From assembly GCF_021531815.1 (NCBI RefSeq), contig NZ_JADYUM010000010.1:43253-107252 (forward strand): 64,000 nt of DNA, written 5' to 3'. The notes under the pieces were generated by a model. That model was given only the letters and a program-made list of their open reading frames with translations, was not told where the DNA came from and did no database searches. The stretch is from Pseudoflavonifractor phocaeensis (GTDB taxonomy: Bacteria; Bacillota; Clostridia; Oscillospirales; Oscillospiraceae). The translations under genes and the position numbers were made by a program. This document shows, piece after piece, positions 44,049 through 51,868 of this stretch. How positions within the stretch are numbered: the first letter of the stretch is position 1; each line of letters opens with the position of its first letter.

Positions 44049-44079
44049 TTGACCTTCCCCCTTGTGGAAGGTATACAGT
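44049..44079 (+). promoter_or_regulatory. MerR-type promoter with dyad operator
   Basis: TTGACC (44049-44054) and TATACA (44072-44077, 17-base spacing) or TACAGT (44074-44079, 19-base spacing). A perfect dyad ACCTTCC-N7-GGAAGGT (44052-44058, 44066-44072) fills the spacer. This is the normal site of MerR-family control, immediately upstream of the merR-like gene. Confidence 0.75.
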
Positions 44080-44103
44080 AGGGCCAGAAAAGGGGATGAG
44101 CCC

Positions 44104-44757
44104 ATGAAAATCAACGAAGTGGAGGCCCAGGTGGGCATCACAAAAAAGAATATCCGCTTCTATGAGGAACAGGGCCTGCTGTCGCCCCGGCGCAACAGCG
44201 AGAACGGCTACCGGGACTACGGCCCGGAGGAGGTGGCTGTGCTGCGGCAGATCAAGCTGCTGCGGAAGCTGGGTGTGCCCCTGGAGGAGATCCGCCGGAT
44301 GCAGGCGGGAAGCAGCACCGTGGCCGACGGGATGCGCCGCCACCTGGTCACTTTGGAGCGGGAGCGGCGGAACCTGGAGCAGTCCATGGAGCTGTGCAGG
44401 GGACTGAAAGACCGGGAAGTGCGGCTGGCCGACCTGGACGCCGCTGCCCTGCTGGCGGAGATGGAGGAGCTGGAGCGCTCCGGCACCACCTTCCTGAACA
44501 AGCAGGTCGGGGACCGAAAGCCCATCCGGTATGTAGCCCCGGTGGTGGTGACGGTGCTGATGACCGCCCTGATGGCGGCGGTGATGGCCCTGATGCTCTG
44601 GGCCTTTGCCCGGAACCCGGCGGGCGCGCCGCCCCTGCCGCTGATGGTGGTGCTGGTGGCCATTCCCGCGGCGGTCATTCTGGGGGTGGTGCTGGCCCTG
44701 GTCCAGCGGGTGCGGGAGATCGGGAAAGGAGAGATCGACGATGCAAAAAACTACTAA
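44104..44757 (+). CDS. MerR-family regulator with C-terminal membrane segments
   Basis: 217 residues from the ATG at 44104. The N-terminal MerR winged helix reads MKINEVEAQVGITKKNIRFY, NSENGYRDYGPEEVAVLRQI. A dimerisation helix follows (RRHLVTLERERRNLEQSMEL). Two membrane segments come after it (VAPVVVTVLMTALMAAVMAL, LMVVLVAIPAAVILGVVLAL) and a C-terminal EIGKGEIDDAKNY. No metal-binding cysteines are seen. It is thus a membrane-anchored MerR. It heads a four-gene overlapping operon and probably regulates its own promoter. Confidence 0.88.
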   Translation: MKINEVEAQVGITKKNIRFYEEQGLLSPRRNSENGYRDYGPEEVAVLRQIKLLRKLGVPLEEIRRMQAGSSTVADGMRRHLVTLERERRNLEQSMELCRGLKDREVRLADLDAAALLAEMEELERSGTTFLNKQVGDRKPIRYVAPVVVTVLMTALMAAVMALMLWAFARNPAGAPPLPLMVVLVAIPAAVILGVVLALVQRVREIGKGEIDDAKNY

Positions 44758-44995
44758 GAGTAAAAAGCGGCTGGGCGCCGCCCTGTCCGCCCTGGTTGTA
44801 GGGGGATTCCTGGTGCTGACCGCCCTGTGCATGCTGGCCGACTACTTCGGCGGCGGCGGGACCTGGGGAGAGACAGTGATCATTGTGGTGTGCGCCGGGA
44901 TCTTCTTCCTGATCGCCGGGGGGATCGCCCTGGCCCTGGCCCAGCGCTGGAAAGAGATCGAAAAGGGGGAGGAAGATGAAGCCAGAAAGTATTGA
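44741..44995 (+). CDS. Small membrane protein of the MerR-YbjQ operon (1)
   Basis: 84 residues, two membrane segments (ALSALVVGGFLVLTALCML, VIIVVCAGIFFLIAGGIALA). It overlaps the MerR gene by 17 bases and the next gene by 20. Its C-terminus WKEIEKGEEDEARKY matches those of the genes on both sides. Its ribosome site GGAAAGGAGAG lies in the MerR C-terminal codons. The layout looks like the membrane part of the MerR protein without its DNA-binding domain. Function unknown. Confidence 0.8.
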   Translation: MQKTTKSKKRLGAALSALVVGGFLVLTALCMLADYFGGGGTWGETVIIVVCAGIFFLIAGGIALALAQRWKEIEKGEEDEARKY

Positions 44996-45242
44996 GGAAC
45001 GCAGAAGGGCGCGCAAGCGTTCGGCGGTCCGGGGCGTGCTGCTGTTTGCCCTGCTCCAGCTGGCCAGCGCCGCCTGTTTCGGCGCCCTGTGCTTCATTCC
45101 GGATATGCCCTGGTGGTTTGTGGCCCTGTTTGGCGTGCTGGCGGTACTGTGTCTGGTGCTGATCCTGCCCGCTGTGCTGGTACTAAAAGTGCGTTTTCAA
45201 GAGATTGAAGGAGGAGAATTAGATGCTGCTGGTAAATATTGA
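44976..45242 (+). CDS. Small membrane protein of the MerR-YbjQ operon (2)
   Basis: 88 residues with a basic N-terminus (EERRRARKRSAVRG), two hydrophobic segments (VLLFALLQLASAACFGALCF, WFVALFGVLAVLCLVLILPA) and the C-terminal FQEIEGGELDAAGKY motif. It overlaps both neighbours by 20 bases. Probably a paralogue of the previous gene. Function unknown. Confidence 0.8.
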   Translation: MKPESIEERRRARKRSAVRGVLLFALLQLASAACFGALCFIPDMPWWFVALFGVLAVLCLVLILPAVLVLKVRFQEIEGGELDAAGKY

Positions 45243-45534
45243 TTACATCCCCGGGAAGGAATTTGAGGCCCTGGGCGTGGTAAAGGGCACGGTGGTCCAG
45301 TCCAAGAACTTCGGCAAGGACTTTATGGCCGGCATGAAGACTCTGGTGGGCGGCGAGATCACCGGCTACACCGAGATGCTCAACGAGGCCCGCCAGATCG
45401 CCGTCAAGCGCATGGTGGACGAGGCCGAGGGCCTGGGGGCCGATGCGGTGGTGAACATCCGCTACGGCTCCTCCGCCGTGATGCAGGGGGCTGCCGAGGT
45501 CATCGCCTACGGCACCGCCGTGAAGTACCGCTGA
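45223..45534 (+). CDS. YbjQ family (UPF0145) protein
   Basis: 103 residues. The YbjQ pattern is clear: LGVVKGTVVQSKNFGKDFMA near the start, GGEITGYTEMLNEARQIAVK, then EGLGADAVVNIRYGSSAVMQ. Members form pentameric beta barrels of unknown function, sometimes called heavy-metal-binding. The ribosome site (GAAGGAGGAG) and ATG lie within the upstream membrane-protein gene. Last gene of the operon; a terminator follows. Confidence 0.9.
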   Translation: MLLVNIDYIPGKEFEALGVVKGTVVQSKNFGKDFMAGMKTLVGGEITGYTEMLNEARQIAVKRMVDEAEGLGADAVVNIRYGSSAVMQGAAEVIAYGTAVKYR

Positions 45535-45545
45535 GCCAAAATTAC

Positions 45546-45585
45546 AAAAAAGGACGGACCGCCCTGAGGCGGTCCGTCCTTTTTT
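45546..45585 (+). terminator. Terminator of the MerR-YbjQ operon
   Basis: An 18-bp perfect stem (45546-45563 with 45568-45585) with a CTGA loop and T/A runs at both ends. Confidence 0.9.
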
Positions 45586-45665
45586 GGTGTATAATCCGCC
45601 GGAAGGGAGGCAAATTAAGGCGAAAGCGTCCGGCTGGCAGGGCCGGACCGGAAAGGAGCACAACT

Positions 45666-46613
45666 ATGCGCGTCAATCCCAGAAAAGCGGCCATTGTGGG
45701 CTGCGGCTTTGTGGGGGCCTCCATCGCCTTCCGCTTTTTGCAGCAGGGGCTGTTCTCCAAGCTGGTGCTGCTGGATGTGAACCGGGAGAAGGCGGAGGGG
45801 GAGGCCATGGACTTGAGCGACGGCCTGCCCTATGCCTCGCCGGTGGAGATCACTGCCGGCAACTATGACGACATTGCCGACTGCGCCCTGGTGGTCATCA
45901 CCGCCGGAGCCAACCAGAAGCCGGGGGAGACACGGCTGGACCTGATGGGAAAAAACATTGCCATCCTCCGCTCTATCATCGGGGAGATCACCGCCCGGGA
46001 CTTCGGGGGCATTCTGCTGGTGGTGTCCAACCCGGTGGACGTGCTGACCTACGCGGCCTGGCGTCTGTCGGGCTATCCCCGCCAGCGGGTCATCGGTTCG
46101 GGCACCGTCCTGGACACCGGGCGGCTCAAGCAGCTGCTGGGAGAGGAACTGCGGGTGGACAGCCGGAACGTCCACGCCTTCATCGTGGGGGAGCACGGGG
46201 ACAGCGAGCTGGCGGTCTGGAGCGGGGCCAATGTGTCCGGCGTGGACCTGGAGCACTTCTGCTGCCTCCGGGGGGACGGTCTCCGCACCGAAGACATGGA
46301 GCGGCTGTACCGGAGCGTCCGGGACAGCGCCTATGAGATCATCCAGCGCAAGGGAGCCACCTACTACGGCATCGCCATGGCGGTGGGCCGCATTGCCGAG
46401 GCCATTGTCCGGGATGAACACGCGGTCCTCCCCATCTCTGTGGTGCTGGAGGGCCAGTACGGCCAGGAGGGGCTGGCCCTGAGTCTGCCCGCCATCGTGG
46501 GCCGCAACGGGCTGGAGGAGATCCTGGAGGTCCCCATGAGCCAGGGGGAGCGCCTGGCCCTGGACGCCTCCGCCCGGCAGCTGAAGGAGGCCATCGCCGC
46601 CCTGAAGCTGTGA
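45666..46613 (+). CDS. ldh: L-lactate dehydrogenase-type NAD-dependent dehydrogenase
   Basis: 315 residues. The Rossmann motif is AIVGCGFVGASIAFRF, Asp for NAD is in LVLLDVNREKAEGEAMDLSD, the substrate loop region is GANQKPGETRLDL, and VVSNPVDVLTY and FIVGEHGDSELAVWSG carry the Asn/Asp/His active site. A Gln in NQKPGET suggests lactate rather than malate. It would regenerate NAD from pyruvate. The ribosome site GAAAGGAG precedes the ATG. spoIID follows closely. Confidence 0.9.
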   Translation: MRVNPRKAAIVGCGFVGASIAFRFLQQGLFSKLVLLDVNREKAEGEAMDLSDGLPYASPVEITAGNYDDIADCALVVITAGANQKPGETRLDLMGKNIAILRSIIGEITARDFGGILLVVSNPVDVLTYAAWRLSGYPRQRVIGSGTVLDTGRLKQLLGEELRVDSRNVHAFIVGEHGDSELAVWSGANVSGVDLEHFCCLRGDGLRTEDMERLYRSVRDSAYEIIQRKGATYYGIAMAVGRIAEAIVRDEHAVLPISVVLEGQYGQEGLALSLPAIVGRNGLEEILEVPMSQGERLALDASARQLKEAIAALKL

Positions 46614-46672
46614 GGCATATCCCCCGCCCGCCGGCCATAAGCTGGTGGTATCTGGACAAGGGGGACGGGCAC

Positions 46673-47734
46673 ATGAAACTGAGCAAGACACGGGTGGGCT
46701 TTTTCGGCGTGCTGGGCGGACGGCAGGTGGCGGCCGCGGCGCTGGCCATGGTGGCGCTGCTGTTTCTCCTGCCAGTGTCCATCCTGTCGGGGGAACCCAT
46801 CTACCAGCAGGCGGAGGGACTGCCTACCGCGGATACCGGGGGAGGTCAATCCTCCCCCGGCCAGGCGGAGCGTTTGACCTCCCCACGGGACAGGGGACGG
46901 GCGGTGCGGCTGCAAAAGACCGACGGGACCATTGAGGAACTGACAATGGCAGACTACCTGTGGGGGGTGGTGGCGGCGGAGATGCCCGCCTCCTTTGAGG
47001 AGGAGGCCTTGAAGGCCCAGGCCTGCGCCGCCCGCACCTACACCGTGCTCAAGCAGGAGTCCGGCTCGGAAAAGCATCCGGGGGCGGACATCTGCGAGGA
47101 CAGCACCTGCTGCCAGGCCTATGTGGAGCGGACGGCGGCAGAGGCCCGGTGGGGACTGAACGCCGTGGAGTATGGAGAGAAAATTGACCGGGCGGTGGCC
47201 GAGACCGACGGGTTGGGCATCCTCTACCAGGGCGAACCCATCCAGGCGCTGTTTTTCTCCTCCACTCCGGGGAAGACGGTGGACGCGGTGGAGGTGTGGG
47301 GCCGCAGAGTGGACTACCTTACCAGCGTGGACAGCCCCGAGGGGGAGGAGGTGCCCAACTACCACAGCCAGGTGGTGCTGTCCGCCCAGGAGGTGAAGGG
47401 CCTGACTCTGGCCGCCTACCCCGGAGCTGACCTGTCCGGAGACCCGGGGACCTGGTTCGGGGAGGCCTTCCGCAATGAGGGAGGCACCGTGTCTTCCCTC
47501 CTCCTGGGGGGCGTCACCCTCACCGGAGGGCAGGTCCGGACCCTCTTTTTCCTCCGGTCCGCCGCCTTTACCGTCACCTGGGACGGGACCAACTTTACAT
47601 TTGACGTCACCGGCTACGGCCACGGAGTGGGCATGAGTCAGTACGGGGCCAACGCCATGGCAAAGGAGGGCAAAAGTTTTCGGGATATTTTGACCTGGTA
47701 CTATACCGGGACCACGGTGGAGGAGCTGTGGTAA
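46673..47734 (+). CDS. spoIID: Stage II sporulation protein D
   Basis: 353 residues from the ATG at 46673. One N-terminal membrane segment (VAAAALAMVALLFLLPVSIL) precedes the SpoIID lytic transglycosylase domain: MADYLWGVVAAEMPASFEEE, ALKAQACAARTYTVL, LFFSSTPGKTVDAVEVWG, FDVTGYGHGVGMSQYGANAM. It degrades septal peptidoglycan during engulfment, so the organism is likely spore-forming. No sporulation promoter was assigned. It follows ldh by about 60 bp. Confidence 0.93.
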   Translation: MKLSKTRVGFFGVLGGRQVAAAALAMVALLFLLPVSILSGEPIYQQAEGLPTADTGGGQSSPGQAERLTSPRDRGRAVRLQKTDGTIEELTMADYLWGVVAAEMPASFEEEALKAQACAARTYTVLKQESGSEKHPGADICEDSTCCQAYVERTAAEARWGLNAVEYGEKIDRAVAETDGLGILYQGEPIQALFFSSTPGKTVDAVEVWGRRVDYLTSVDSPEGEEVPNYHSQVVLSAQEVKGLTLAAYPGADLSGDPGTWFGEAFRNEGGTVSSLLLGGVTLTGGQVRTLFFLRSAAFTVTWDGTNFTFDVTGYGHGVGMSQYGANAMAKEGKSFRDILTWYYTGTTVEELW

Positions 47735-47787
47735 GGGTTGCTCCGCTCCTGGCGGCAGTATGCGGTCAGGGCTTAAGCGTAAAAACC

Positions 47788-48003
47788 AAGTGCCGGCCTG
47801 CTTGGCCGGCACTTCAGGCTGTCGAAAAAGCTTTTTCGACAGCCTGAGCAAATTTGAAAACATTAAAAAATGTTTCCAAATTTGTACTGATTGAAAAGAA
47901 AGGGAACCCTGACGGTTCCCTTTCAAACTATCCTTCCCTCCGAACCCTTGAAGAATCAGGGTTTATTGACAAGTTGAAGTGCCGGCCTGTTTGGCCGGCA
48001 CTT
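47788..48003. repeat. Cluster of five hairpins bounded by two near-identical palindromes
   Basis: AAGTGCCGGCC-TGCTT-GGCCGGCACTT (47788-47814) recurs as AAGTGCCGGCC-TGTTT-GGCCGGCACTT (47977-48003). Between them lie a 34-bp perfect palindrome (47813-47847 region, centre 47830/47831, arms ending in AAAAAG/CTTTTT), a CAAATTTGAAAAC-type stem (47849-47884) and a GAAAGGGAACC/GGTTCCCTTTC stem (about 47898-47924). No coding sequence is present. It lies between the convergent spoIID and mnmE genes and so also acts as terminators. Confidence 0.75.
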
Positions 48004-48078
48004 TTCACATGACTGACAGGGCACACTGTATTAAGTTCTTTTAATTCTGTTCTTGCAAGAAAAGAATCCACAACGTCG

Positions 48079-49452
48079 TCATTTCCCCACGCAGAATTTG
48101 GAGAAGATGCGGTCGGTGACGTCCTCCCGGACGGACTGGCCGGTGAGCTCCCCCAGGGCGGCCAGGGCCTCCTCCGCGTCGGTGAGGAGGGCGTCGGGGG
48201 TGACTCCCGCCTCCAGGGCCTCACGGGCCCGGACCACCGCCTCCAGGGCCCGGCGGGCGGCCTCCTCCTGGCGCTGGTTGGTCAGCAGCTGGCCGTAGGG
48301 CGCCTCCTGGTCCCGGGGAAACAGGGCGGCCACCGCCTCCTCCAGCGCCTCCAGCCCGGTCCCTTCCTGGGCGCTCAGGGACACGGCGGGGAACTCTTCG
48401 GGCAGGTTTAAAAAGGGAGCGGGGGCGGAGGGCAGGTCGGACTTGGACCAGACAAGAATGGTGGGGGCCAGCGCCATGGCCTGCTCCAGCAGGGCGGCGT
48501 CCTCCCGGGTGAAGGGGACGGAGCCGTCACACACCACCATCAGCAGCATGGAGGACTCCATGGCCGCCCGGCTCCGGGCCACCCCCAGCTGTTCCACCGG
48601 GTCGTCGGAGTCCCGCAGTCCGGCGGTGTCGATGAGGCGGACGGGCAAGCCGCCCAGTTCTACATTGACCTCCACCGTGTCCCGGGTGGTGCCGGGGACG
48701 TCGGTGACGATGGCCCGCTCATAGCCTGCCAGGGCGTTGAGGAGAGAGGACTTGCCCGCGTTGGGCCGTCCCACAATGGCGCAGGGGACCCCCTGGGTCA
48801 ACTGTTTGCCCCGACGGCAGGAGGCCAGCAGACGGCGCAGCTCCCCGGCCTGCTGCTCCAATAGTTCGGACAGCTCCTCCATGCGGAAGGGGTCGATGTC
48901 CTCGTCGGGGTAGTCCAGCACCGCGTGGAAATGGGCCATCACGTCCACCAGTGCGGAGTAGATGTCCCCAATCTTCCGGGACAGGGCTCCGGTGAGCTGC
49001 CCCGCGGCGTGCCGGGCCCCCTCCCGGCTCCGGGCTTCCAGCAGGTCGCCCACCGCCTCGGCCTGGGCCAGATCCAGCTTGCCGTTTAAAAAGGCGCGGC
49101 GGGTGAATTCTCCCGGTCCGGCCTGGCGGGCGCCTTGAGCAAAGAGGGCCTCCAGCCCCAGAGACAGGACCATGGGGGAGCCGTGGCACTGAAACTCCGC
49201 TGTGTCCTCCCCGGTGTAGCTGGCTGGCCCCCGGCTGTAGGTACACAGTACCCGGTCAATGGGCTGACCGCCGCTGTCCAGCAGGTCGCCGTAGACCAGA
49301 TAACGGACCGGATAATCGGTCAAACCCTTGTGCCCCAAGGGTTTGAAGCATTTCTGCGCAATTTCCGCCGCCCGGGGTCCGGACAGGCGGAGGATCCCGA
49401 TGGCGCTGGGAACAGGGGCGGTGGAGATGGCGGCGATGGTGTCACGTTCCAA
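48079..49452 (-). CDS. mnmE: tRNA uridine-5-carboxymethylaminomethyl modification GTPase
   Basis: 457 residues. An N-terminal folate-binding domain (DTIAAISTAPVPSAIGILRL) precedes the helical domain, with an inserted G domain: GRPNAGKSSLLNALAG (G1), DVPGTTRDT (G2), DTAGLRDSDDPVE (G3) and SKSD (G4). The C-terminus FCVGK is the catalytic CxGK. With MnmG it modifies U34 of tRNAs. In most Firmicutes it lies near oriC with mnmG; here the upstream gene is an unrelated FAD enzyme. Confidence 0.96.
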   Translation of the reverse strand: MERDTIAAISTAPVPSAIGILRLSGPRAAEIAQKCFKPLGHKGLTDYPVRYLVYGDLLDSGGQPIDRVLCTYSRGPASYTGEDTAEFQCHGSPMVLSLGLEALFAQGARQAGPGEFTRRAFLNGKLDLAQAEAVGDLLEARSREGARHAAGQLTGALSRKIGDIYSALVDVMAHFHAVLDYPDEDIDPFRMEELSELLEQQAGELRRLLASCRRGKQLTQGVPCAIVGRPNAGKSSLLNALAGYERAIVTDVPGTTRDTVEVNVELGGLPVRLIDTAGLRDSDDPVEQLGVARSRAAMESSMLLMVVCDGSVPFTREDAALLEQAMALAPTILVWSKSDLPSAPAPFLNLPEEFPAVSLSAQEGTGLEALEEAVAALFPRDQEAPYGQLLTNQRQEEAARRALEAVVRAREALEAGVTPDALLTDAEEALAALGELTGQSVREDVTDRIFSKFCVGK

Positions 49453-49855
49453 CGGTAAAGACCTCCCGGTTTACTCAGGAAACAAATTTCGACGGATTTG
49501 GAATCAGTTCCTGCAAAATGTGTCCTGCTTTCTTTTTGGCGAATATTTACCCTTGACAGGCGTTATGGTAACTAAAAATGAGAGAGAGTTGTATTTGAGT
49601 TGACATAACTATGTGTGGAAAACCCTGTGGAAAATGTGGACAACCCTTGGGAAACGGGGGAAAGTGCCGCCGCATAACGGGATTGGGCACATCCACGGAG
49701 TTGTAAAAGGGAGTGTCAAAAAATAAAAGTTAAGAGCGGGAAGCGGGCGGCAGGAATGAAGGAACCGCCCGCAAAATGAAGGGAAACCGCCCCGCCTGAA
49801 GGACAGACAGGGCGGTGGAGCGCATGGGTGTTCCGGGGCCGCGGGCGCTGCGCCG
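49453..49855. other. Intergenic region upstream of mnmE with three tandem DnaA-box-like 9-mers
   Basis: TGTGGAAAA (49614-49622), TGTGGAAAA (49626-49634) and TGTGGACAA (49635-49643) are direct repeats. Each differs by one base from the DnaA box TGTGGATAA. AT-rich sequence lies just to the left (49540-49612). No gene is convincing here. Confidence 0.45.
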
Positions 49856-51244
49856 TTACAGCCGCTTGCAGATGGCTCTGGCAGCCTGAACGCCGGAGGC
49901 ACCGGCCTGGGCCAGCCCGCGGGTAACGCCGGCGCCGTCGCCGGCGGCAAAGAAGTTGGGCAGGGCGGTCTCCAGCTCCTCGGAGAGCTGGAGCCGGGCG
50001 GAGTAGAACTTCACCTCCGCGCCGTAGAGCAGGGTGTCGTAGTTGGCGGTGCCCGGGGCGATCTTGTCCAGCTGGTAGATCATCTCGATGATGTTGTCCA
50101 GCTGCCGCTTGGGCAGGGCCAGGGACAGGTCTCCGGGGACGGCGGCGGTCAGGGTGGGACGGACGAAGGACTTGCCCATCCGGTGCTCGTTGGTGCGCCG
50201 GCCGCCCACCAGGTCGCCGAAGCGCTGGACCAGCACGCCGCCGGCCAGCATGTTGCTCAGAGAGGCCACGTGCTTGCCGTAGCGGTAGGGCTCGTTGAAG
50301 GGCTTGGTGAAGCGGTTGGACACCAGCAGGGCGAAGTTGGTGTTCTCGCTGCGCAGGGCGGGGTCGGCGTAGGAGTGGCCATTGACGGTGTTGATGCCCT
50401 CCACGTTCTCCGCCACCACGTGGCCGTAGGGGTTCATGCAGAAGGTGCGCACCTGGTCGCCGTACTGCTTGGTGCGGTAGACGAACTTGGACTCGTAGAC
50501 CACGTCGGTAATGTGCTCGAAGACGGTGGCGGGCAGCTCCACCCGGACGCCAATGTCCACCTGGTTGTTCAGCAGCTCCAGCCCCAGGTCCTTGCACTGG
50601 TTGGAGAACCACTCCGCGCCGGAGCGGCCGGGTGCGGCGATGAGATAGCGGCAGGACACCTCGCCGCCCTTGGCCAGGGTGAGGCGGTAGCCGCCGTCGG
50701 CCTGGGCGATGGTGGTCACCTCGGTGTTGAACCGGAACTCCAGTTTGTCCTTCAGCCCCTCGTAAATGTTGGTGAGGATGCGCAGGTTGTTCTCAGTGCC
50801 CAGGTGTTTGCACCGGGCCTGAAGCAGGTGCAGGTCATAGGCCAGGGCGCGGCGCTCCAGAGCTTTGGCCTCGGGGGTGGAGGTGGAGAAGCACTGGGTG
50901 GTAGCCCCGTGGGCCACATTGATGGAGTCCACATAGTCAATGAGTTCCATCACCTTGCCGGGGTCCATGAAGTCGGTGAGCCAGCCGCCGAACTGGGTGG
51001 TGAAGTTGAACTTGCCGTCGGAGAAGGCCCCGGCGCCGCCGAAGCCGCACATGGTATGGCAGACAGGACAGTGGATGCACTCCTTCACCTTGCCGGCCAC
51101 AATGGGACAGCTGCGGTGATAGATGTCCTGGCCCTGGTCCAGGGCCAGCACCTTCAGGCCGGGTTGGAGACGGGCCAGCTCATAGGCGGCAAAGATGCCG
51201 GCCTCGCCGCAGCCCAGGATGACGACGTCGTAGTTGGCGTTCAT
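49856..51244 (-). CDS. FAD-dependent NAD(P)-type oxidoreductase with Cys-rich motif
   Basis: 462 residues from the ATG at 51244 (GAGAGGAGTTCCCCC upstream). The FAD motif is VVILGCGEAGIFAAYELARL and the C-terminal FAD motif is FFAAGDGAGVTRGLAQAGAS. A Cys cluster CIHCPVCHTMCGFGGAGAFS lies near residue 75. It resembles the uncharacterised FAD-dependent dehydrogenases related to geranylgeranyl reductase/GidA-like oxidoreductases. Substrate unknown. It stands alone, between mnmE and the divergent arsR-like gene. Confidence 0.85.
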   Translation of the reverse strand: MNANYDVVILGCGEAGIFAAYELARLQPGLKVLALDQGQDIYHRSCPIVAGKVKECIHCPVCHTMCGFGGAGAFSDGKFNFTTQFGGWLTDFMDPGKVMELIDYVDSINVAHGATTQCFSTSTPEAKALERRALAYDLHLLQARCKHLGTENNLRILTNIYEGLKDKLEFRFNTEVTTIAQADGGYRLTLAKGGEVSCRYLIAAPGRSGAEWFSNQCKDLGLELLNNQVDIGVRVELPATVFEHITDVVYESKFVYRTKQYGDQVRTFCMNPYGHVVAENVEGINTVNGHSYADPALRSENTNFALLVSNRFTKPFNEPYRYGKHVASLSNMLAGGVLVQRFGDLVGGRRTNEHRMGKSFVRPTLTAAVPGDLSLALPKRQLDNIIEMIYQLDKIAPGTANYDTLLYGAEVKFYSARLQLSEELETALPNFFAAGDGAGVTRGLAQAGASGVQAARAICKRL

Positions 51245-51435
51245 GGGGGAACTCCTCTCAGTTGTAATAATCAAAGTTGTTGGGACAGAAGCCCACAACA
51301 ATACACTTTAGTATACCATGAAACAAGAGAAAAGAAAAGGGGGGATCCGCCTTGGAATTGACAGGAAGGCGGCAATTCAGACCCGTTTGGCTCCCCAAAA
51401 TTCATATTGACATTTTTGAATTTGAGGGGCATTAT

Positions 51436-51455
51436 AAATCAAAAAAAGTTGATTT
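51436..51455. promoter_or_regulatory. ArsR-type operator 1 (upstream of the regulator)
   Basis: AAATCAA-N6-TTGATTT, a perfect 7-bp dyad (51436-51442, 51449-51455), 13 bp before the regulator ATG. TTGACA at 51407 and TATAAA at 51433 suggest the promoter it overlaps. Confidence 0.75.
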
Positions 51456-51468
51456 GAGGTGGCGGCGT

Positions 51469-51783
51469 ATGGCAAGCGTATATGAGGAACGGGCCAAGGT
51501 GTTCAAGGCCCTCTGTGACCCGCGGCGGCAGCGGATCCTGGAGCTGCTGCACGGCGGGGAAAAATGCGCCTGTGTGCTGATCGAGGAAATGGAGATGCCC
51601 CAGTCCTCCCTCTCCTACCATATGAAGATCCTCTGCGATTCCGGCATTGTCGCCAGCCGGGAGGAGGGAAAGTGGACCCACTATCAGATCAGCCAACAGG
51701 GTAGCCAACAGGCTATCCGTCTGCTGAAAGAAATTACGGCGGTCACGGAGGAAAAGGACGGTGGGAAAATCTGCTGCAAATAA
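51469..51783 (+). CDS. ArsR/SmtB-family repressor
   Basis: 104 residues from the ATG at 51469; longer in-frame starts run through the operator. The winged helix is ERAKVFKALCDPRRQRILEL, ACVLIEEMEMPQSSLSYHMK, and GIVASREEGKWTHYQISQ. Candidate ligand cysteines are at CAC in the N-terminal helix region and in the C-terminal tail (GGKICCK). It likely represses itself and the permease until a metalloid or thiol-reactive ligand binds. Two identical operators flank it. Confidence 0.9.
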   Translation: MASVYEERAKVFKALCDPRRQRILELLHGGEKCACVLIEEMEMPQSSLSYHMKILCDSGIVASREEGKWTHYQISQQGSQQAIRLLKEITAVTEEKDGGKICCK

Positions 51784-51828
51784 AGGAGAAGCCATCCCGG
51801 TGCGGCGATGGCTTTTTCCGGACAAGTC

Positions 51829-51848
51829 AAATCAATTTTTTTTGATTT
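51829..51848. promoter_or_regulatory. ArsR-type operator 2 (upstream of the permease)
   Basis: AAATCAA-N6-TTGATTT (51829-51835, 51842-51848), same arms and spacing as operator 1, 20 bp before the permease ATG. Confidence 0.75.
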
Positions 51849-51868
51849 TATCAGGAGGCGGGAAAACA

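Noticed and set aside
47780..48010. Possible CRISPR array at the hairpin cluster
   Set aside because: Only two copies of one palindrome, no regular spacers and no cas genes nearby.
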